The translations under genes and the position numbers were made by a program. The notes below the pieces were generated by a model. The model saw nothing but the letters and a program-made list of their open reading frames with translations, made no database searches and had not been told where the DNA came from. A stretch of DNA of 40,406 nucleotides from an uncultured Eubacteriales bacterium (GTDB taxonomy: Bacteria; Bacillota; Clostridia; Christensenellales; UBA1242), in contig CARUPR010000010.1 in assembly GCA_949077035.1 (NCBI GenBank), positions 1-40,406 of the forward strand. The letters are read 5' to 3'. Positions 7,376 through 15,922 of this stretch are shown piece by piece (within the stretch, counting starts at the first letter, position 1; every line of letters starts with the position of its first letter).

Positions 7376-7402
7376 ACAATTCATTTTGAATTGTTTTTAT
7401 TT
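7376..7402 (+). terminator. Intrinsic terminator after ktrBA
   Basis: ACAATTC (7376-7382) pairs with GAATTGT (7388-7394), then TTTTATTTTTTT. A partial copy of the left arm (GACAATTCAT) occurs about 30 nt upstream. The rest of the 390-nt gap before pflB holds only the pflB promoter. Confidence 0.75.
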
Positions 7403-7533
7403 TTTTAAGCAGGCAAGAAAGGTGTGAAAAAAATTATAAGGCAACTTATTTTGGTTTTGAATATAATGTAATGCCCAGCACAAAAAAGAGATTTAAAATG
7501 TTGTAAAATTATCATTTTTACCATGCAAAATGT

Positions 7534-7562
7534 TTGATGTAAAAATATTGTTGTGTTATAAT
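7534..7562 (+). promoter_or_regulatory. pflB promoter
   Basis: TTGATG (7534-7539), 17-nt spacer, TATAAT (7557-7562). The leader before ATG 7605 is about 35 nt and carries AGGAGGT at 7592-7598. Confidence 0.75.
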
Positions 7563-7604
7563 AAGCGTGTAAAAGTAAAATAGATTTTCTAGGAGGTAAT
7601 TTTT

Positions 7605-9854
7605 ATGGAATCTAAAAATTTTGAAGCTTGGAATGGCTTTAAAGGTGAAGGCTGGAAGGGCAGCATTGATGTTTCCGCTTTCATAGACGCGAACTATAAT
7701 GAATATCGCGGTGACGACCAATTTTTGGCCGGCAAAAGTGACAAAACTGACAAAGTTTGGTCTAAATGTGAAGAACTTTTAAAAGAAGAAAGAAAAGTTC
7801 ATCTTCTTGATGTGGACCTTGAGCATCTTTCTGGAATTGACAATTTCCCAGCAGGATACATCGACAAGGAAAACGAAGTTGTTTTTGGTTTGCAATCTGA
7901 TAAACCACTTAAAAGAATTGTCAATCCTTTTGGTGGAATCAGAATGGTTGAAACAGCTTTGGGTGCTTATGGCAAAAAGCTTGATGATGGCACTGCAAAT
8001 TTATTTAAACAGATGATAAGAAAGACCCATAATGATGGTGTTTTTGATACTTATACACCTGAAATTAGAAGGGCAAGGTCGGCAGGTCTTATCACAGGTC
8101 TTCCTGACGCTTATGGCCGTGGAAGAATTATCGGTGACTATAGAAGGGTTGCCCTTTATGGTATTGATATCTTAATTGAAGAGAAAAAGGCAGATTTAAA
8201 CAGCGAAGAACTTCTCAATCTTGACAGCGAAGAAAAACTTAGACTTAGAGAAGAGGTTAGCGAGCAAATCAGAGCGCTTGAAAAGATTAAGTCTATGGCT
8301 GGTCGCTATGGATTTGACATTTCTGAGCCTGCTAAAAATGCTGTTGAGGCCTTCCAATGGACATATTTTGCATATCTTGCATCAGTCAAAGAAAACAATG
8401 GTGCTGCAATGAGTTTGGGCAGAGTTTCAACCTTCCTTGATATCTATGTTGAAAGAGATATGGCAAATGGAATTTTGGATGAAGAACATGCTCAAGAGCT
8501 TGTTGACCAATTTATCATCAAACTCAGACTTGTCCGTCATCTCAGAACTCCTGACTATGATGACATCTTTGGTGGCGACCCAACATGGGTTACAGAATCT
8601 ATCGGAGGTATGCTTGACGAAAACAGAAGTCTTGTCACTAAAAACTCTTTCAGATTCCTTCACAGTCTTATAAATCTTAATCCAAGTCCAGAACCAAACC
8701 TTACAGTGCTTTGGTCAACAAGACTTCCAGAAAACTTTAAACGTTTCTGTGCAAAAATTTCAATTCTTACAGATTCTATTCAATATGAAAGTGATGACGT
8801 AATGTCACCAATTTATGGACATGATTATGCAATCGCTTGTTGCGTTTCTGCAATGAGAGTGGGCAAACAAATGCAGTTCTTTGGTGCAAGATGCAACCTT
8901 GCAAAATCTCTTCTCTATTCACTCAATGGTGGCCGCGATGAAGTAAGCGGAAAACTTGTTGTTGAGGGTATTGAACAGATTAATGACAATGTGCTTGACT
9001 TTGACAAGGTAAAAGCAAACTACTTTAAAGTGCTTGATACAGTTGCTAAAACTTATGTTGATGCTTTAAATATCATCCACTATATGCATGATAAATATGC
9101 TTATGAAGCAGGACAAATGGCTCTTCATGATACAAAACTTGACAGACTTATGGCATTTGGTATGGCAGGTCTTTCAGTTGCCGCTGATAGTTTATCTGCA
9201 ATCAAATTTGCAAAGGTTAAGCCTGTAAGAAATGAAGAAGGCATAACTGTTGACTTTGATGTAGAAGGTGATTATCCAAAATATGGCAATGACGATGACA
9301 GGGTTGACCAACTTGCAGTTGAGGTAGTTCAGCACTTTATCGCTTCATTAAAGAAACATAAGTTGTATAGAGATGCAAAACATACACTCTCTGCTCTTAC
9401 CATCACTTCAAACGTAATGTATGGAAGAAAGACAGGAACAACTCCTGACGGAAGAAAGAAGGGAGAACCTTTGGCGCCTGGTGCGAACCCAATGCATGGT
9501 CGTGATGCCTGTGGTGCACTTGCCAGCCTCAACTCAGTTGCAAAAATACCTTATTGCAACTGCTGCCAAGATGGCGTTTCAAACACATTCTCAATCATTC
9601 CAAATTCACTTGGAAAAGATATGGAAATGAGAGTAAACAATCTTGTAGGTCTTCTTGATGGATATTTTGTTCAGGGTGCTCAACACCTCAACGTAAATGT
9701 CCTTGACAGAGAAAAACTTATCGATGCAATGAATAATCCAGAAAAGTATCCAAACCTCACAATTCGTGTTTCTGGTTATGCGGTAAACTTCAATAAACTT
9801 TCTCGTGCTCATCAAGAAGAGGTTATTGCAAGAACTTTCCATGAAAAATTATAA
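7605..9854 (+). CDS. pflB: Pyruvate formate-lyase
   Basis: 749 residues, the usual length of PFL. It cleaves pyruvate with CoA to acetyl-CoA and formate in anaerobic fermentation, using a glycyl radical in the cytoplasm. The catalytic cysteine pair is C412-C413 (AIACCVSAMRVG) and the radical glycine is G724 in RVSGYAVNF, followed by the conserved C-terminal tail. The FFGARCNLAK segment after the Cys pair also fits PFL proper rather than a glycerol or choline lyase. AGGAGGT 6 nt upstream decides the start. Its activase gene follows about 200 nt downstream. The codon use is typical of a highly expressed gene. Confidence 0.97.
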   Translation: MESKNFEAWNGFKGEGWKGSIDVSAFIDANYNEYRGDDQFLAGKSDKTDKVWSKCEELLKEERKVHLLDVDLEHLSGIDNFPAGYIDKENEVVFGLQSDKPLKRIVNPFGGIRMVETALGAYGKKLDDGTANLFKQMIRKTHNDGVFDTYTPEIRRARSAGLITGLPDAYGRGRIIGDYRRVALYGIDILIEEKKADLNSEELLNLDSEEKLRLREEVSEQIRALEKIKSMAGRYGFDISEPAKNAVEAFQWTYFAYLASVKENNGAAMSLGRVSTFLDIYVERDMANGILDEEHAQELVDQFIIKLRLVRHLRTPDYDDIFGGDPTWVTESIGGMLDENRSLVTKNSFRFLHSLINLNPSPEPNLTVLWSTRLPENFKRFCAKISILTDSIQYESDDVMSPIYGHDYAIACCVSAMRVGKQMQFFGARCNLAKSLLYSLNGGRDEVSGKLVVEGIEQINDNVLDFDKVKANYFKVLDTVAKTYVDALNIIHYMHDKYAYEAGQMALHDTKLDRLMAFGMAGLSVAADSLSAIKFAKVKPVRNEEGITVDFDVEGDYPKYGNDDDRVDQLAVEVVQHFIASLKKHKLYRDAKHTLSALTITSNVMYGRKTGTTPDGRKKGEPLAPGANPMHGRDACGALASLNSVAKIPYCNCCQDGVSNTFSIIPNSLGKDMEMRVNNLVGLLDGYFVQGAQHLNVNVLDREKLIDAMNNPEKYPNLTIRVSGYAVNFNKLSRAHQEEVIARTFHEKL

Positions 9855-9909
9855 AATGATAAAGTTTACAAAAAAAATCACAATAATTAAACTTAAACTC
9901 TTTTTATAA

Positions 9910-10005
9910 AGCTTTTAAAAAGCAATTTAAATAGCAATTAAGAGTAATTTAAAAAGTATTTAAAAAGTATTTAAAAAGTTTTAAAAAACAATTTAAAAAG
10001 TTTAT
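9910..10005. repeat. AT-rich short tandem repeats between pflB and pflA
   Basis: About ten degenerate units of the type TTTAAAAAGTA / TTTAAAAAGCAA fill the intergenic gap. The units are near one helical turn (10-11 nt) long, so the segment may be intrinsically bent. No gene is present and no strong terminator is visible between pflB and pflA. Confidence 0.6.
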
Positions 10006-10057
10006 TAAGATTAATTTATAAAAAGTGAATTATAATAAAAACAAAGGAAAAGGACAG

Positions 10058-10792
10058 ATGACTTTAGGAAGGATAAGCAGCGAGGAAAGCATGGGATTGG
10101 TTGACGGGCCTGGAATACGATATGTGGTATTCCTTCAGGGCTGCCAACTTAGATGTAAATATTGTCATAATCCAGAAACTTGGGATATGACCAAAGCTTC
10201 CTTTCTGCTTTCGCCTGAAGATTTGATTAAAAAGGTGGAAAGGTTTAAACCATATTTTGGCAAAAATGGCGGTATCACATTTTCTGGTGGTGAACCATTA
10301 TTGCAACCAGATTTTTTGAAAGAGTGTCTTTCTCTTTGCAAAGAAAAATCAATTCATACTGTGATTGACACTGCAGGTGTTGGGATTGGCGACAATCAGA
10401 CTTTGACCGAAATCTTATCTATGTGTGACCTCGTCATCTTGGACATAAAATCAAGTGATGAAGAAAAATATAAAGAGCTGACTGGTCAACCAATGTCTCG
10501 CTTTAAAAATTTCTTAGCTTTGGTGCAAAGTTTAAATAAAAAATTATGGTTAAGACAGGTTATTGTCCCAGGCCTTAATGACAATGAGGAAAATATAAAG
10601 CACCTTGCAAATTTTATTAGGCCGATTAAAAATGTGGAGAGAATAGAACTTTTACCATACAAAAATTTGGGGGAAAGCAAATATAAAACTCTTAAAATAA
10701 AATATCCACTTGAAGGTCTTGAAAACATGGATGAAGCAAAATGTAAAAACCTTGAAATTATGCTTCACAAAATCTTAGAAAGAGCTGATTAA
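10058..10792 (+). CDS. pflA: Pyruvate formate-lyase activating enzyme
   Basis: 244 residues. This radical SAM enzyme abstracts a hydrogen from PflB G724 to form the glycyl radical. The cluster motif CQLRCKYC places the 4Fe-4S ligands at C29, C33 and C36. The N-terminus GRISSEESMGLVDGPGIR is characteristic of PflA, and the SAM-binding GGEP motif follows as FSGGEPLLQ. I start at ATG 10058 (ribosome binding site GGAAAAGGA) rather than GTG 10025, because the extra residues precede the conserved N-terminus and overlap a TATAAT at 10031-10036 that may be its promoter. It pairs functionally with pflB immediately upstream. Confidence 0.95.
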   Translation: MTLGRISSEESMGLVDGPGIRYVVFLQGCQLRCKYCHNPETWDMTKASFLLSPEDLIKKVERFKPYFGKNGGITFSGGEPLLQPDFLKECLSLCKEKSIHTVIDTAGVGIGDNQTLTEILSMCDLVILDIKSSDEEKYKELTGQPMSRFKNFLALVQSLNKKLWLRQVIVPGLNDNEENIKHLANFIRPIKNVERIELLPYKNLGESKYKTLKIKYPLEGLENMDEAKCKNLEIMLHKILERAD

Positions 10793-10802
10793 ATATATAT
10801 AA

Positions 10803-10838
10803 AAAATATTTTTGCCTAGTTTTGGCAAAGATATTTTT
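10803..10838 (+). terminator. Intrinsic terminator after pflA
   Basis: TTTGCC (10811-10816) pairs with GGCAAA (10824-10829), with flanking AAATAT/ATATTT extending the stem, followed by T5. Confidence 0.75.
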
Positions 10839-11019
10839 GTTTAAAATAGATGTTCTTATTTTTCTGGAAATAAAAAAGATTTTTACATATTTTTTAGAAG
10901 ATTATTTGTTTTAAGAAGTTTTTTTGTGGCAACCTTTTGCAGCAAAATAAGATATTTAATATAATTGGTTGTTTTATTTTTAAGAAGTGAAGACTATTTG
11001 CTGATTATTAGAGGAATTG

Positions 11020-11865
11020 ATGAAAACATTATGTTATGATTGCCCACGCAAATGCGGCGTGGATAGAACAAAAGATAAAGGGTTTTGCCGAGAAGAAAAT
11101 AAGATAAGAGTGGCAAAGGTTATTGAAAATTTTATGTGGGAAGAGCCCTGCATAAGTGGCGAAAAGGGGGCACTTGCAATCTTTTTTTCGGGGTGCTCTT
11201 TGAGATGTGAGTTTTGTCAAAATTATCAGATTTCTCATATTGGAAAGGGTGAAAGATACTCGCCAAGGGAGTTTCGCCAATTTTTAGAAAGCTTTGATTT
11301 AAAAAGGTTTGCTTCAATAGACCTTATTACCCCTTCCCATTTTTCATCTCTGCTTATTGAGTCCCTTGAAGGTTTCAATTCGCCAATCCCTATTGTGTGG
11401 AACAGTAGTGGTTATGAAAACCCTGAAATGATAAAAAAATTGGCAGCTGTTGTTGATGTGTTTTTACCTGATTTTAAATACTTTGATAGTCAGTTGTCGG
11501 ATGATTTGTCAAAGGCAGGTGATTATTTTGCTGTCACATCAAAGGCCATTTCGACAATGAGAGAGATGAAAAAAGAAAACAAATTTGAAAATGGCATTTT
11601 GAGCAAGGGTGTGCTTATCAGACACTTGGTTTTGCCTGGGCAAACAAAAGACAGCTTGCAAATTCTTGAGCATATTGCGAAAAATATTAAAAGTCCATTT
11701 ATAAGTATTATGGGGCAGTTTACTCCTATGGGCGGAAAACTCAGCAGAGCTTTAAAACCGCTTGAATATAAACTTGTTTTGGCTCATGCAGAAAAACTTG
11801 GGCTTACTGAAGGCTATTTTCAAGAGCTTGCAAGCGCCGACCAATGTTTTATTCCTGAATTTTAA
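11020..11865 (+). CDS. PflX-like radical SAM protein
   Basis: 281 residues. It has an N-terminal cysteine cluster (C5, C8, C12, C23; pattern CYDCPRKCGVDR) and then a radical SAM core with ligands C59, C63 and C66 (CSLRCEFCQN). This order fits the PflX group, related to pyruvate formate-lyase activating enzymes but of unproven substrate. Its position after pflB-pflA fits a link to glycyl-radical metabolism, but the terminator between pflA and this gene suggests separate transcription. ATG 11020 is preferred over TTG 11017 because of GAGGA at 11011-11015. It ends with TAA. Confidence 0.85.
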   Translation: MKTLCYDCPRKCGVDRTKDKGFCREENKIRVAKVIENFMWEEPCISGEKGALAIFFSGCSLRCEFCQNYQISHIGKGERYSPREFRQFLESFDLKRFASIDLITPSHFSSLLIESLEGFNSPIPIVWNSSGYENPEMIKKLAAVVDVFLPDFKYFDSQLSDDLSKAGDYFAVTSKAISTMREMKKENKFENGILSKGVLIRHLVLPGQTKDSLQILEHIAKNIKSPFISIMGQFTPMGGKLSRALKPLEYKLVLAHAEKLGLTEGYFQELASADQCFIPEF

Positions 11866-12062
11866 TCTGATATCAAAGATATTTAATTTCCATCTTTTAT
11901 AATAATTTGAATTTAATTTGTTTGAATTAAATTTTAAATTATTTAAAATCTCAATACTATCTTGTTGCTTCAAATTTAAAGTATCGATATAAAAATTTGA
12001 AAAAGAGTTGATTTGATTGACAAATATAATAATATTTTTTAAACTATAAAAAAGAGGTGTTT

Positions 12063-12416
12063 ATGAAATCGGCAGGTAAGGCACAACCAAAACAACTTAA
12101 TGCATTGCAAAAAGAGGCACGCTATTTAAAAAAGAGAATGATTACTTCAAGAATGATTGGTATTTTGGCTTGCTTATTTTCGCTTGCAGGCATTGTTGTA
12201 TATTATATGAGCTGGATTAATGAATGGCTTTGTATCATCATTATTTCCTATTGTTTGGGGAATATTTTTACTTCAAACAGTTTCATTCAAGACATGAAGG
12301 TGGGAAACCCTTGGCATAGAGTAAACGGCGTCTGTTCGATAATCTTTTATCTCTTGACTGTCGCATTGATTATCTATGGATTTGTCACACACAATCTTTC
12401 TTTGCAATTTAAATAA
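12063..12416 (+). CDS. Small membrane protein of unknown function
   Basis: 117 residues: a basic N-terminal 30 residues (KQLNALQKEARYLKKRM) and three hydrophobic segments (about residues 32-50, 55-72 and 92-110), so probably a three-span membrane protein with the basic end inside. I recognise no family. ATG 12063 follows GAGGTG; GTG 12057 overlaps that site. A TTGACA at 12017 may be its -35 box but no good -10 is spaced from it. A bidirectional terminator at 12474-12507 separates it from the convergent DUF4116 gene. Confidence 0.75.
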   Translation: MKSAGKAQPKQLNALQKEARYLKKRMITSRMIGILACLFSLAGIVVYYMSWINEWLCIIIISYCLGNIFTSNSFIQDMKVGNPWHRVNGVCSIIFYLLTVALIIYGFVTHNLSLQFK

Positions 12417-12473
12417 AAAATTAATTATTTGCGATATACAAAAATTGATAAACTTTTGTTTTAGTTATGAAAT

Positions 12474-12507
12474 AAAAAAATATGAGGAAACATCCTCATA
12501 TTTTTTT
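12474..12507. terminator. Bidirectional intrinsic terminator
   Basis: ATATGAGGA (12480-12488) pairs with TCCTCATAT (12493-12501), flanked by A7 on the left and T7 on the right, so it can serve both convergent genes. Confidence 0.85.
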
Positions 12508-12543
12508 GAATACAAGATAGTCAGAAACTATGTGAGCGATTGC

Positions 12544-13725
12544 TTATCTAATATTTTTAAAGAAGTCATCAACTTCTTTGTCAAATTCTTCTCTGTTTTT
12601 AATAGCATCTTCTTCATCTTCTTTTTGTTTAATAGCAGCATCTGCAATCTCTTTTTTCTTGCTGTCTATTGTGTTTTTGATGATATCAAATATTTTTCTT
12701 TTATATACATTGGTTTCCTTTGTGGCAGGAAGGGCTTTTAAACTGATTTTTGCAATATCCAGTGCAAATTCTAAGATTTCTTCATTTCCTTCTTTGAAGT
12801 ATTCAGTTGGTAAAGAAGCAAACTTTTCAAGATTGGCAGGTAGTTCTTTCATTTCAAAAATAATATGCGCTAGCCCTGGATGATATTGGAATAAATTATC
12901 TGAAGCATAGTTAATAGAAGAACCAGTTTCTTTAACAGCCGCCAAAACAACATCTTTATTGCTTTGAAGTCTTTCTGAACCAAATTTAAGAGCAAAACCA
13001 TCATTTTTAACAGCAGCTAAGACAACATCTTTATCATCTCGAAGTTCTTCTGAAGCATATCGAAGAGCATACCCGTCTTTTTTAACAGCCGCTAAGACAA
13101 TATCTATATCGTTTTTAAGTTTTTCTGAAGCAAATTGAAGAGCATAACCATTTTCTCTTACAGCTGCTAGCATGAAATATTTATCATTTTTAAATGTTTC
13201 TGGAATAAACTTTAAAATATTGGCATCTATTTTTACAGCCGCTAGTATTAAATCTCTGTCATTTTTAAGTTCATCTGAAGCAAATTGAAGTGCATAACTA
13301 CTTTTTTTCACAGCCGCTAAAACAACATCTTTATCATTTGTAAGTTCTGCTGAAGCAAATTCAAGAGCAGAACCATTTTCGCTTACAGCTGCCAAAACAA
13401 CTTTTTTATCATTTCTAAGTTCTGCTGAAGCAAATTGAAGAGAATAACCCCTGTTTTTCACTGCTGCCAAAACAACTTTTTTATCATTTCTAAGTTCTGC
13501 TGAAGCAAATTCAAGAGCCAAACCATTTTTTCTCACTGCTGCCAAAACAACATCTTTATTATTTTTGAGTTCTTTTGAAGCAAATTCAAGAGCAAGACCA
13601 TCATTTTCAATAGCAGCTAAGACAACATCTTCATCGTTTTTAAGTTTGTTTGAAGCGTTTTTAAGAGCATTAGCATTAATACTTTCTTTTAAAGCTTCTA
13701 AAAGTTTATATTTATCAAAATACAT
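12544..13725 (-). CDS. DUF4116 repeat protein under a C9 promoter
   Basis: 393 residues. Ten consecutive 25-residue units of the type NDKDVVLAAVKKNGYALQFA run from about residue 28 to 278. This is the DUF4116 pattern, helical repeats of unknown function that are expanded in some bacteria and large viruses and are usually thought to bind proteins. Units 6 and 10 are the most diverged. A helical, charged C-terminus (about residues 280-393) follows, with no signal peptide or membrane segment. The ribosome binding site AGAGGTGG lies just before ATG 13725. The gene is driven by a promoter with a nine-C spacer tract, so its expression probably varies. Confidence 0.88.
   Translation of the reverse strand: MYFDKYKLLEALKESINANALKNASNKLKNDEDVVLAAIENDGLALEFASKELKNNKDVVLAAVRKNGLALEFASAELRNDKKVVLAAVKNRGYSLQFASAELRNDKKVVLAAVSENGSALEFASAELTNDKDVVLAAVKKSSYALQFASDELKNDRDLILAAVKIDANILKFIPETFKNDKYFMLAAVRENGYALQFASEKLKNDIDIVLAAVKKDGYALRYASEELRDDKDVVLAAVKNDGFALKFGSERLQSNKDVVLAAVKETGSSINYASDNLFQYHPGLAHIIFEMKELPANLEKFASLPTEYFKEGNEEILEFALDIAKISLKALPATKETNVYKRKIFDIIKNTIDSKKKEIADAAIKQKEDEEDAIKNREEFDKEVDDFFKNIR
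12900..13665 (-). repeat. Tandem 75-bp coding repeats
   Basis: Ten direct repeats of 75 bp encode the DUF4116 units. Adjacent units share long near-identical stretches (for example TTCTGCTGAAGCAAATTCAA in several copies on the plus strand), so copy number could change by recombination without frameshift. Confidence 0.85.
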
Positions 13726-13747
13726 TTACCACCTCTCGTATAACTCT

Positions 13748-13774
13748 ATTATACTCGGGGGGGGGAATTGTCAA
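13748..13774 (-). promoter_or_regulatory. Promoter with C9 tract in the spacer (slippage-tuned)
   Basis: On the minus strand: TTGACA (13774-13769), ATT, nine C (13765-13757), GAG, TATAAT (13753-13748). The 15-nt spacer and the tract position are identical to the promoters at 3490 and 21375. It drives the DUF4116 gene. Confidence 0.87.
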
Positions 13775-13850
13775 GTCTTTATTTTTTTATATTTCTAAAT
13801 TTGAATTTTTTATAAATTTGAGATTATTAGATGCAAATTTAAAAGATTTA

Positions 13851-13859
13851 TGCTAAAAT
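13851..13859 (+). promoter_or_regulatory. Extended -10 box, leaderless start
   Basis: TGC TAAAAT (hexamer 13854-13859) lies 6 nt before ATG 13866. No ribosome binding site and only a poor -35 are visible. Confidence 0.6.
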
Positions 13860-13865
13860 AGTTTT

Positions 13866-14501
13866 ATGGAAAAAATAGAAACAATAGATTTGTGGACAGA
13901 ACAATATAAAAATCATTATGAATGTTTTAATGGAGCTTTTATTGATGGTTTTGAAAATAAAAATTTGCCTTATGATAGTTTTAAGATTGTCAGGAATTGT
14001 AATTGCATAATAACAAATAATTGCGATTTGGCAATAGGCAACAAGCATCAGGCAATTGTATTTTATAAAAATGAAAAGCCTATAAGGCTTATGGTGATTT
14101 GCAAAGAAACGAATATTGATGGCTTATTGAAAAATTCTTTAAATCAAAAAGTTGGAGATATTCTATTATATCAAGTTTTTGAAAATCATAAAATAGATTA
14201 TCAGGATATTAATTTAAACGAAAAGCCAATTTTCAATGAATTTAATGATATGAATGAAATAGACATTGGTTCTTGTGATAGATTTAGTCTTTTAAAACAA
14301 ATGCTTAGTGGAAGTTATACCGAAGACGAAACAAAGTTTGGACATTTTGACAATGATAAATACTTTTACATTCATAATTTAAAGGTGAAATATAGTTTAA
14401 AAACTGACAATGAGATTTTTGAGATTGACCATGAAGGTGGCTTTTTGAATGAGCTTAAAACTCGAGCAATTATTTTGCAAAAGAAATTTAGCGGAAATTG
14501 A
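13866..14501 (+). CDS. Hypothetical protein
   Basis: 211 residues, no signal peptide or clear membrane segment, mixed alpha/beta by appearance, with several Cys in the first half (for example VRNCNCIITNNCDLAIG). I recognise no family. The stop is TGA at 14499-14501. A hairpin terminator starts only 38 nt later, which supports TGA acting as a stop here and so a standard code for the host. It lacks a ribosome binding site and probably begins on a leaderless mRNA. Confidence 0.7.
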   Translation: MEKIETIDLWTEQYKNHYECFNGAFIDGFENKNLPYDSFKIVRNCNCIITNNCDLAIGNKHQAIVFYKNEKPIRLMVICKETNIDGLLKNSLNQKVGDILLYQVFENHKIDYQDINLNEKPIFNEFNDMNEIDIGSCDRFSLLKQMLSGSYTEDETKFGHFDNDKYFYIHNLKVKYSLKTDNEIFEIDHEGGFLNELKTRAIILQKKFSGN

Positions 14502-14530
14502 AAGGCTGAAAAGGTTATAATTTGGTTTAT

Positions 14531-14576
14531 TAAAAAAAATGCTTTATCTAAAATGATAAAGCATCTTTTGTTTTTA
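14531..14576. terminator. Bidirectional intrinsic terminator
   Basis: ATGCTTTATC (14539-14548) pairs with GATAAAGCAT (14555-14564). A8 lies on the left, and CTTTTGTTTTT on the right. It can end the gene at 13866 and the convergent YitT-like gene. Confidence 0.8.
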
Positions 14577-14666
14577 AAATATTCTTCTTTATATTTTTTT
14601 GAAGAGATAGAAGAAGGTGGTTTTATTTTTAAAAGTAATAAAATTGTTTTATAAAGTTTAACAAGT

Positions 14667-15749
14667 TTATTCGGCGATTTCTTCAATAATTTCATCAGAA
14701 GGTGAAGTTTTTGGCAATGAAACAAGTTTCATTTTGTTAAATTTATATTTCTTTTTTAGTTTAAATTTTTTGATATGAACTGGGCGTTGATACTTTAAGT
14801 CGTTTTTGAGATTTTTATCAGCTTTTGAAATTTTGTTTTTAAAAATAGAATGTTCTTTTAAAAACTCGCCAGTCCCCAAAGTTTCGGTGACGGTGGAAGA
14901 GAAGATAAAGCTGTTATGGTCTATTGCGCTTACAATTTTTTTCATTTCATCAGATTGCTGATTTGGAAGAAGGCATACAAGGACTGATTTTTCCTTTTTT
15001 GAGAACATTCCAATTCCTTCAAGTTTTGTTACGCCGCGATGATATCGCTCAAGAAGTGCTTGTGCAATTTCTTCATCCTTATCACAGATAATATAATGGG
15101 CGATAACTCGTTTTGAGCCATCAAGAACAAGGTTTGTTGTAAGTGAGCTTACAACAGCAACAATAAGTGCATAAAGTCCGGTTAAAATGCTTGATGTCAA
15201 AATGCTTAGCGTCAAAACAACCGCATTGATAAGCAGCATACAATATCCAGTTTTGATTTTAGGGAAGTATCTGTTGATTATCACACCAGCGATGTCGCTG
15301 CCGCCTGTTGTCCCGCCAAATTTCATTGCAATACCAATGCTTATACCGCTGAATATTGCACCTAAAATTCCTGCCAATAGGGTGTCGGATTTTACCGAGT
15401 TTGCAAGAGCTGGAATATATACAAATTGCATACTCAGTGTATAAAAAGATATACCCAAGGCTGAAAGCAGCAAAAATTTCCAACCAAAAATTTTTAGTGC
15501 GAAAAGGAAAAGGGTGATATTTATTACCAAATAAATTGCCGCTGTTGGGATTTTTACACCGATTGATGCAAAGCCTTTGCTTATGATAAGTGAAAGACCT
15601 GAAAATCCTGCAGGAATAATCCCTGCCGGCTCAAAAAAGTTTTTAAAAGACAATCCGCCCAGCACTGCTGCAAGCGAAACCATGACAATTTGCAAGATAA
15701 ATTTGCTTAATTTTTGCTTTTGTTTATTTTCTGCGTTTTTCAATAACAT
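14667..15749 (-). CDS. YitT-family membrane protein
   Basis: 360 residues. Six hydrophobic segments in the first 210 residues, with the family signatures FFEPAGIIPAGFSGLSLI (residues 42-59) and KFGGTTGGSDIAG (around 143-155), are followed by a cytoplasmic DUF2179-like domain (DEEIAQALLERYHRGVTKLEG). The family (YitT/DUF161) is a conserved integral membrane group of uncertain transport role. The C-terminal basic extension of about 70 residues is longer than usual. The start at 15749 has no ribosome binding site and lies 6 nt after an extended -10 box, so it is probably leaderless. It is divergent from the lipid kinase at 15923. Confidence 0.88.
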   Translation of the reverse strand: MLLKNAENKQKQKLSKFILQIVMVSLAAVLGGLSFKNFFEPAGIIPAGFSGLSLIISKGFASIGVKIPTAAIYLVINITLFLFALKIFGWKFLLLSALGISFYTLSMQFVYIPALANSVKSDTLLAGILGAIFSGISIGIAMKFGGTTGGSDIAGVIINRYFPKIKTGYCMLLINAVVLTLSILTSSILTGLYALIVAVVSSLTTNLVLDGSKRVIAHYIICDKDEEIAQALLERYHRGVTKLEGIGMFSKKEKSVLVCLLPNQQSDEMKKIVSAIDHNSFIFSSTVTETLGTGEFLKEHSIFKNKISKADKNLKNDLKYQRPVHIKKFKLKKKYKFNKMKLVSLPKTSPSDEIIEEIAE

Positions 15750-15755
15750 GGCGAT

Positions 15756-15783
15756 ATTATAGCATATTTAAAAACCTATTCAA
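15756..15783 (-). promoter_or_regulatory. Promoter of the YitT-like gene, leaderless start
   Basis: On the minus strand: TTGAAT (15783-15778), 16-nt spacer, extended -10 TGCTATAAT (hexamer 15761-15756), then 6 nt to ATG 15749. The extended -10 matches that of ktrB exactly. Confidence 0.75.
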
Positions 15784-15885
15784 AACAAATTTTGACGATT
15801 TTTTTAAACAAAAATGGTTTAAAAGCGACTTTTTTTAATAAAATTTGCAAAAATAAGGATATTTTTATCAATTTATTTTAAAATC

Positions 15886-15914
15886 TTGACAAATTTCGTA
15901 AAAATTGTCATAAT
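15886..15914 (+). promoter_or_regulatory. Promoter of the lipid kinase gene, leaderless start
   Basis: TTGACA (15886-15891), 17-nt spacer, CATAAT (15909-15914), then 8 nt to ATG 15923, with no ribosome binding site. Confidence 0.75.
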
Positions 15915-15922
15915 ATAAATCT

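Noticed and set aside
10025..10057. GTG start giving pflA an 11-residue N-terminal extension
   Set aside because: The extension precedes the conserved PflA start and overlaps a -10-like TATAAT; ATG 10058 has a ribosome binding site.
12376..12883. Plus-strand frames opposite the DUF4116 gene
   Set aside because: They are mirror frames of a repetitive gene, overlap the bidirectional terminator and have no ribosome binding site.
12900..13665. 75-bp direct repeats as a CRISPR array
   Set aside because: The repeats are contiguous and encode protein units; there are no unique spacers and no cas genes.
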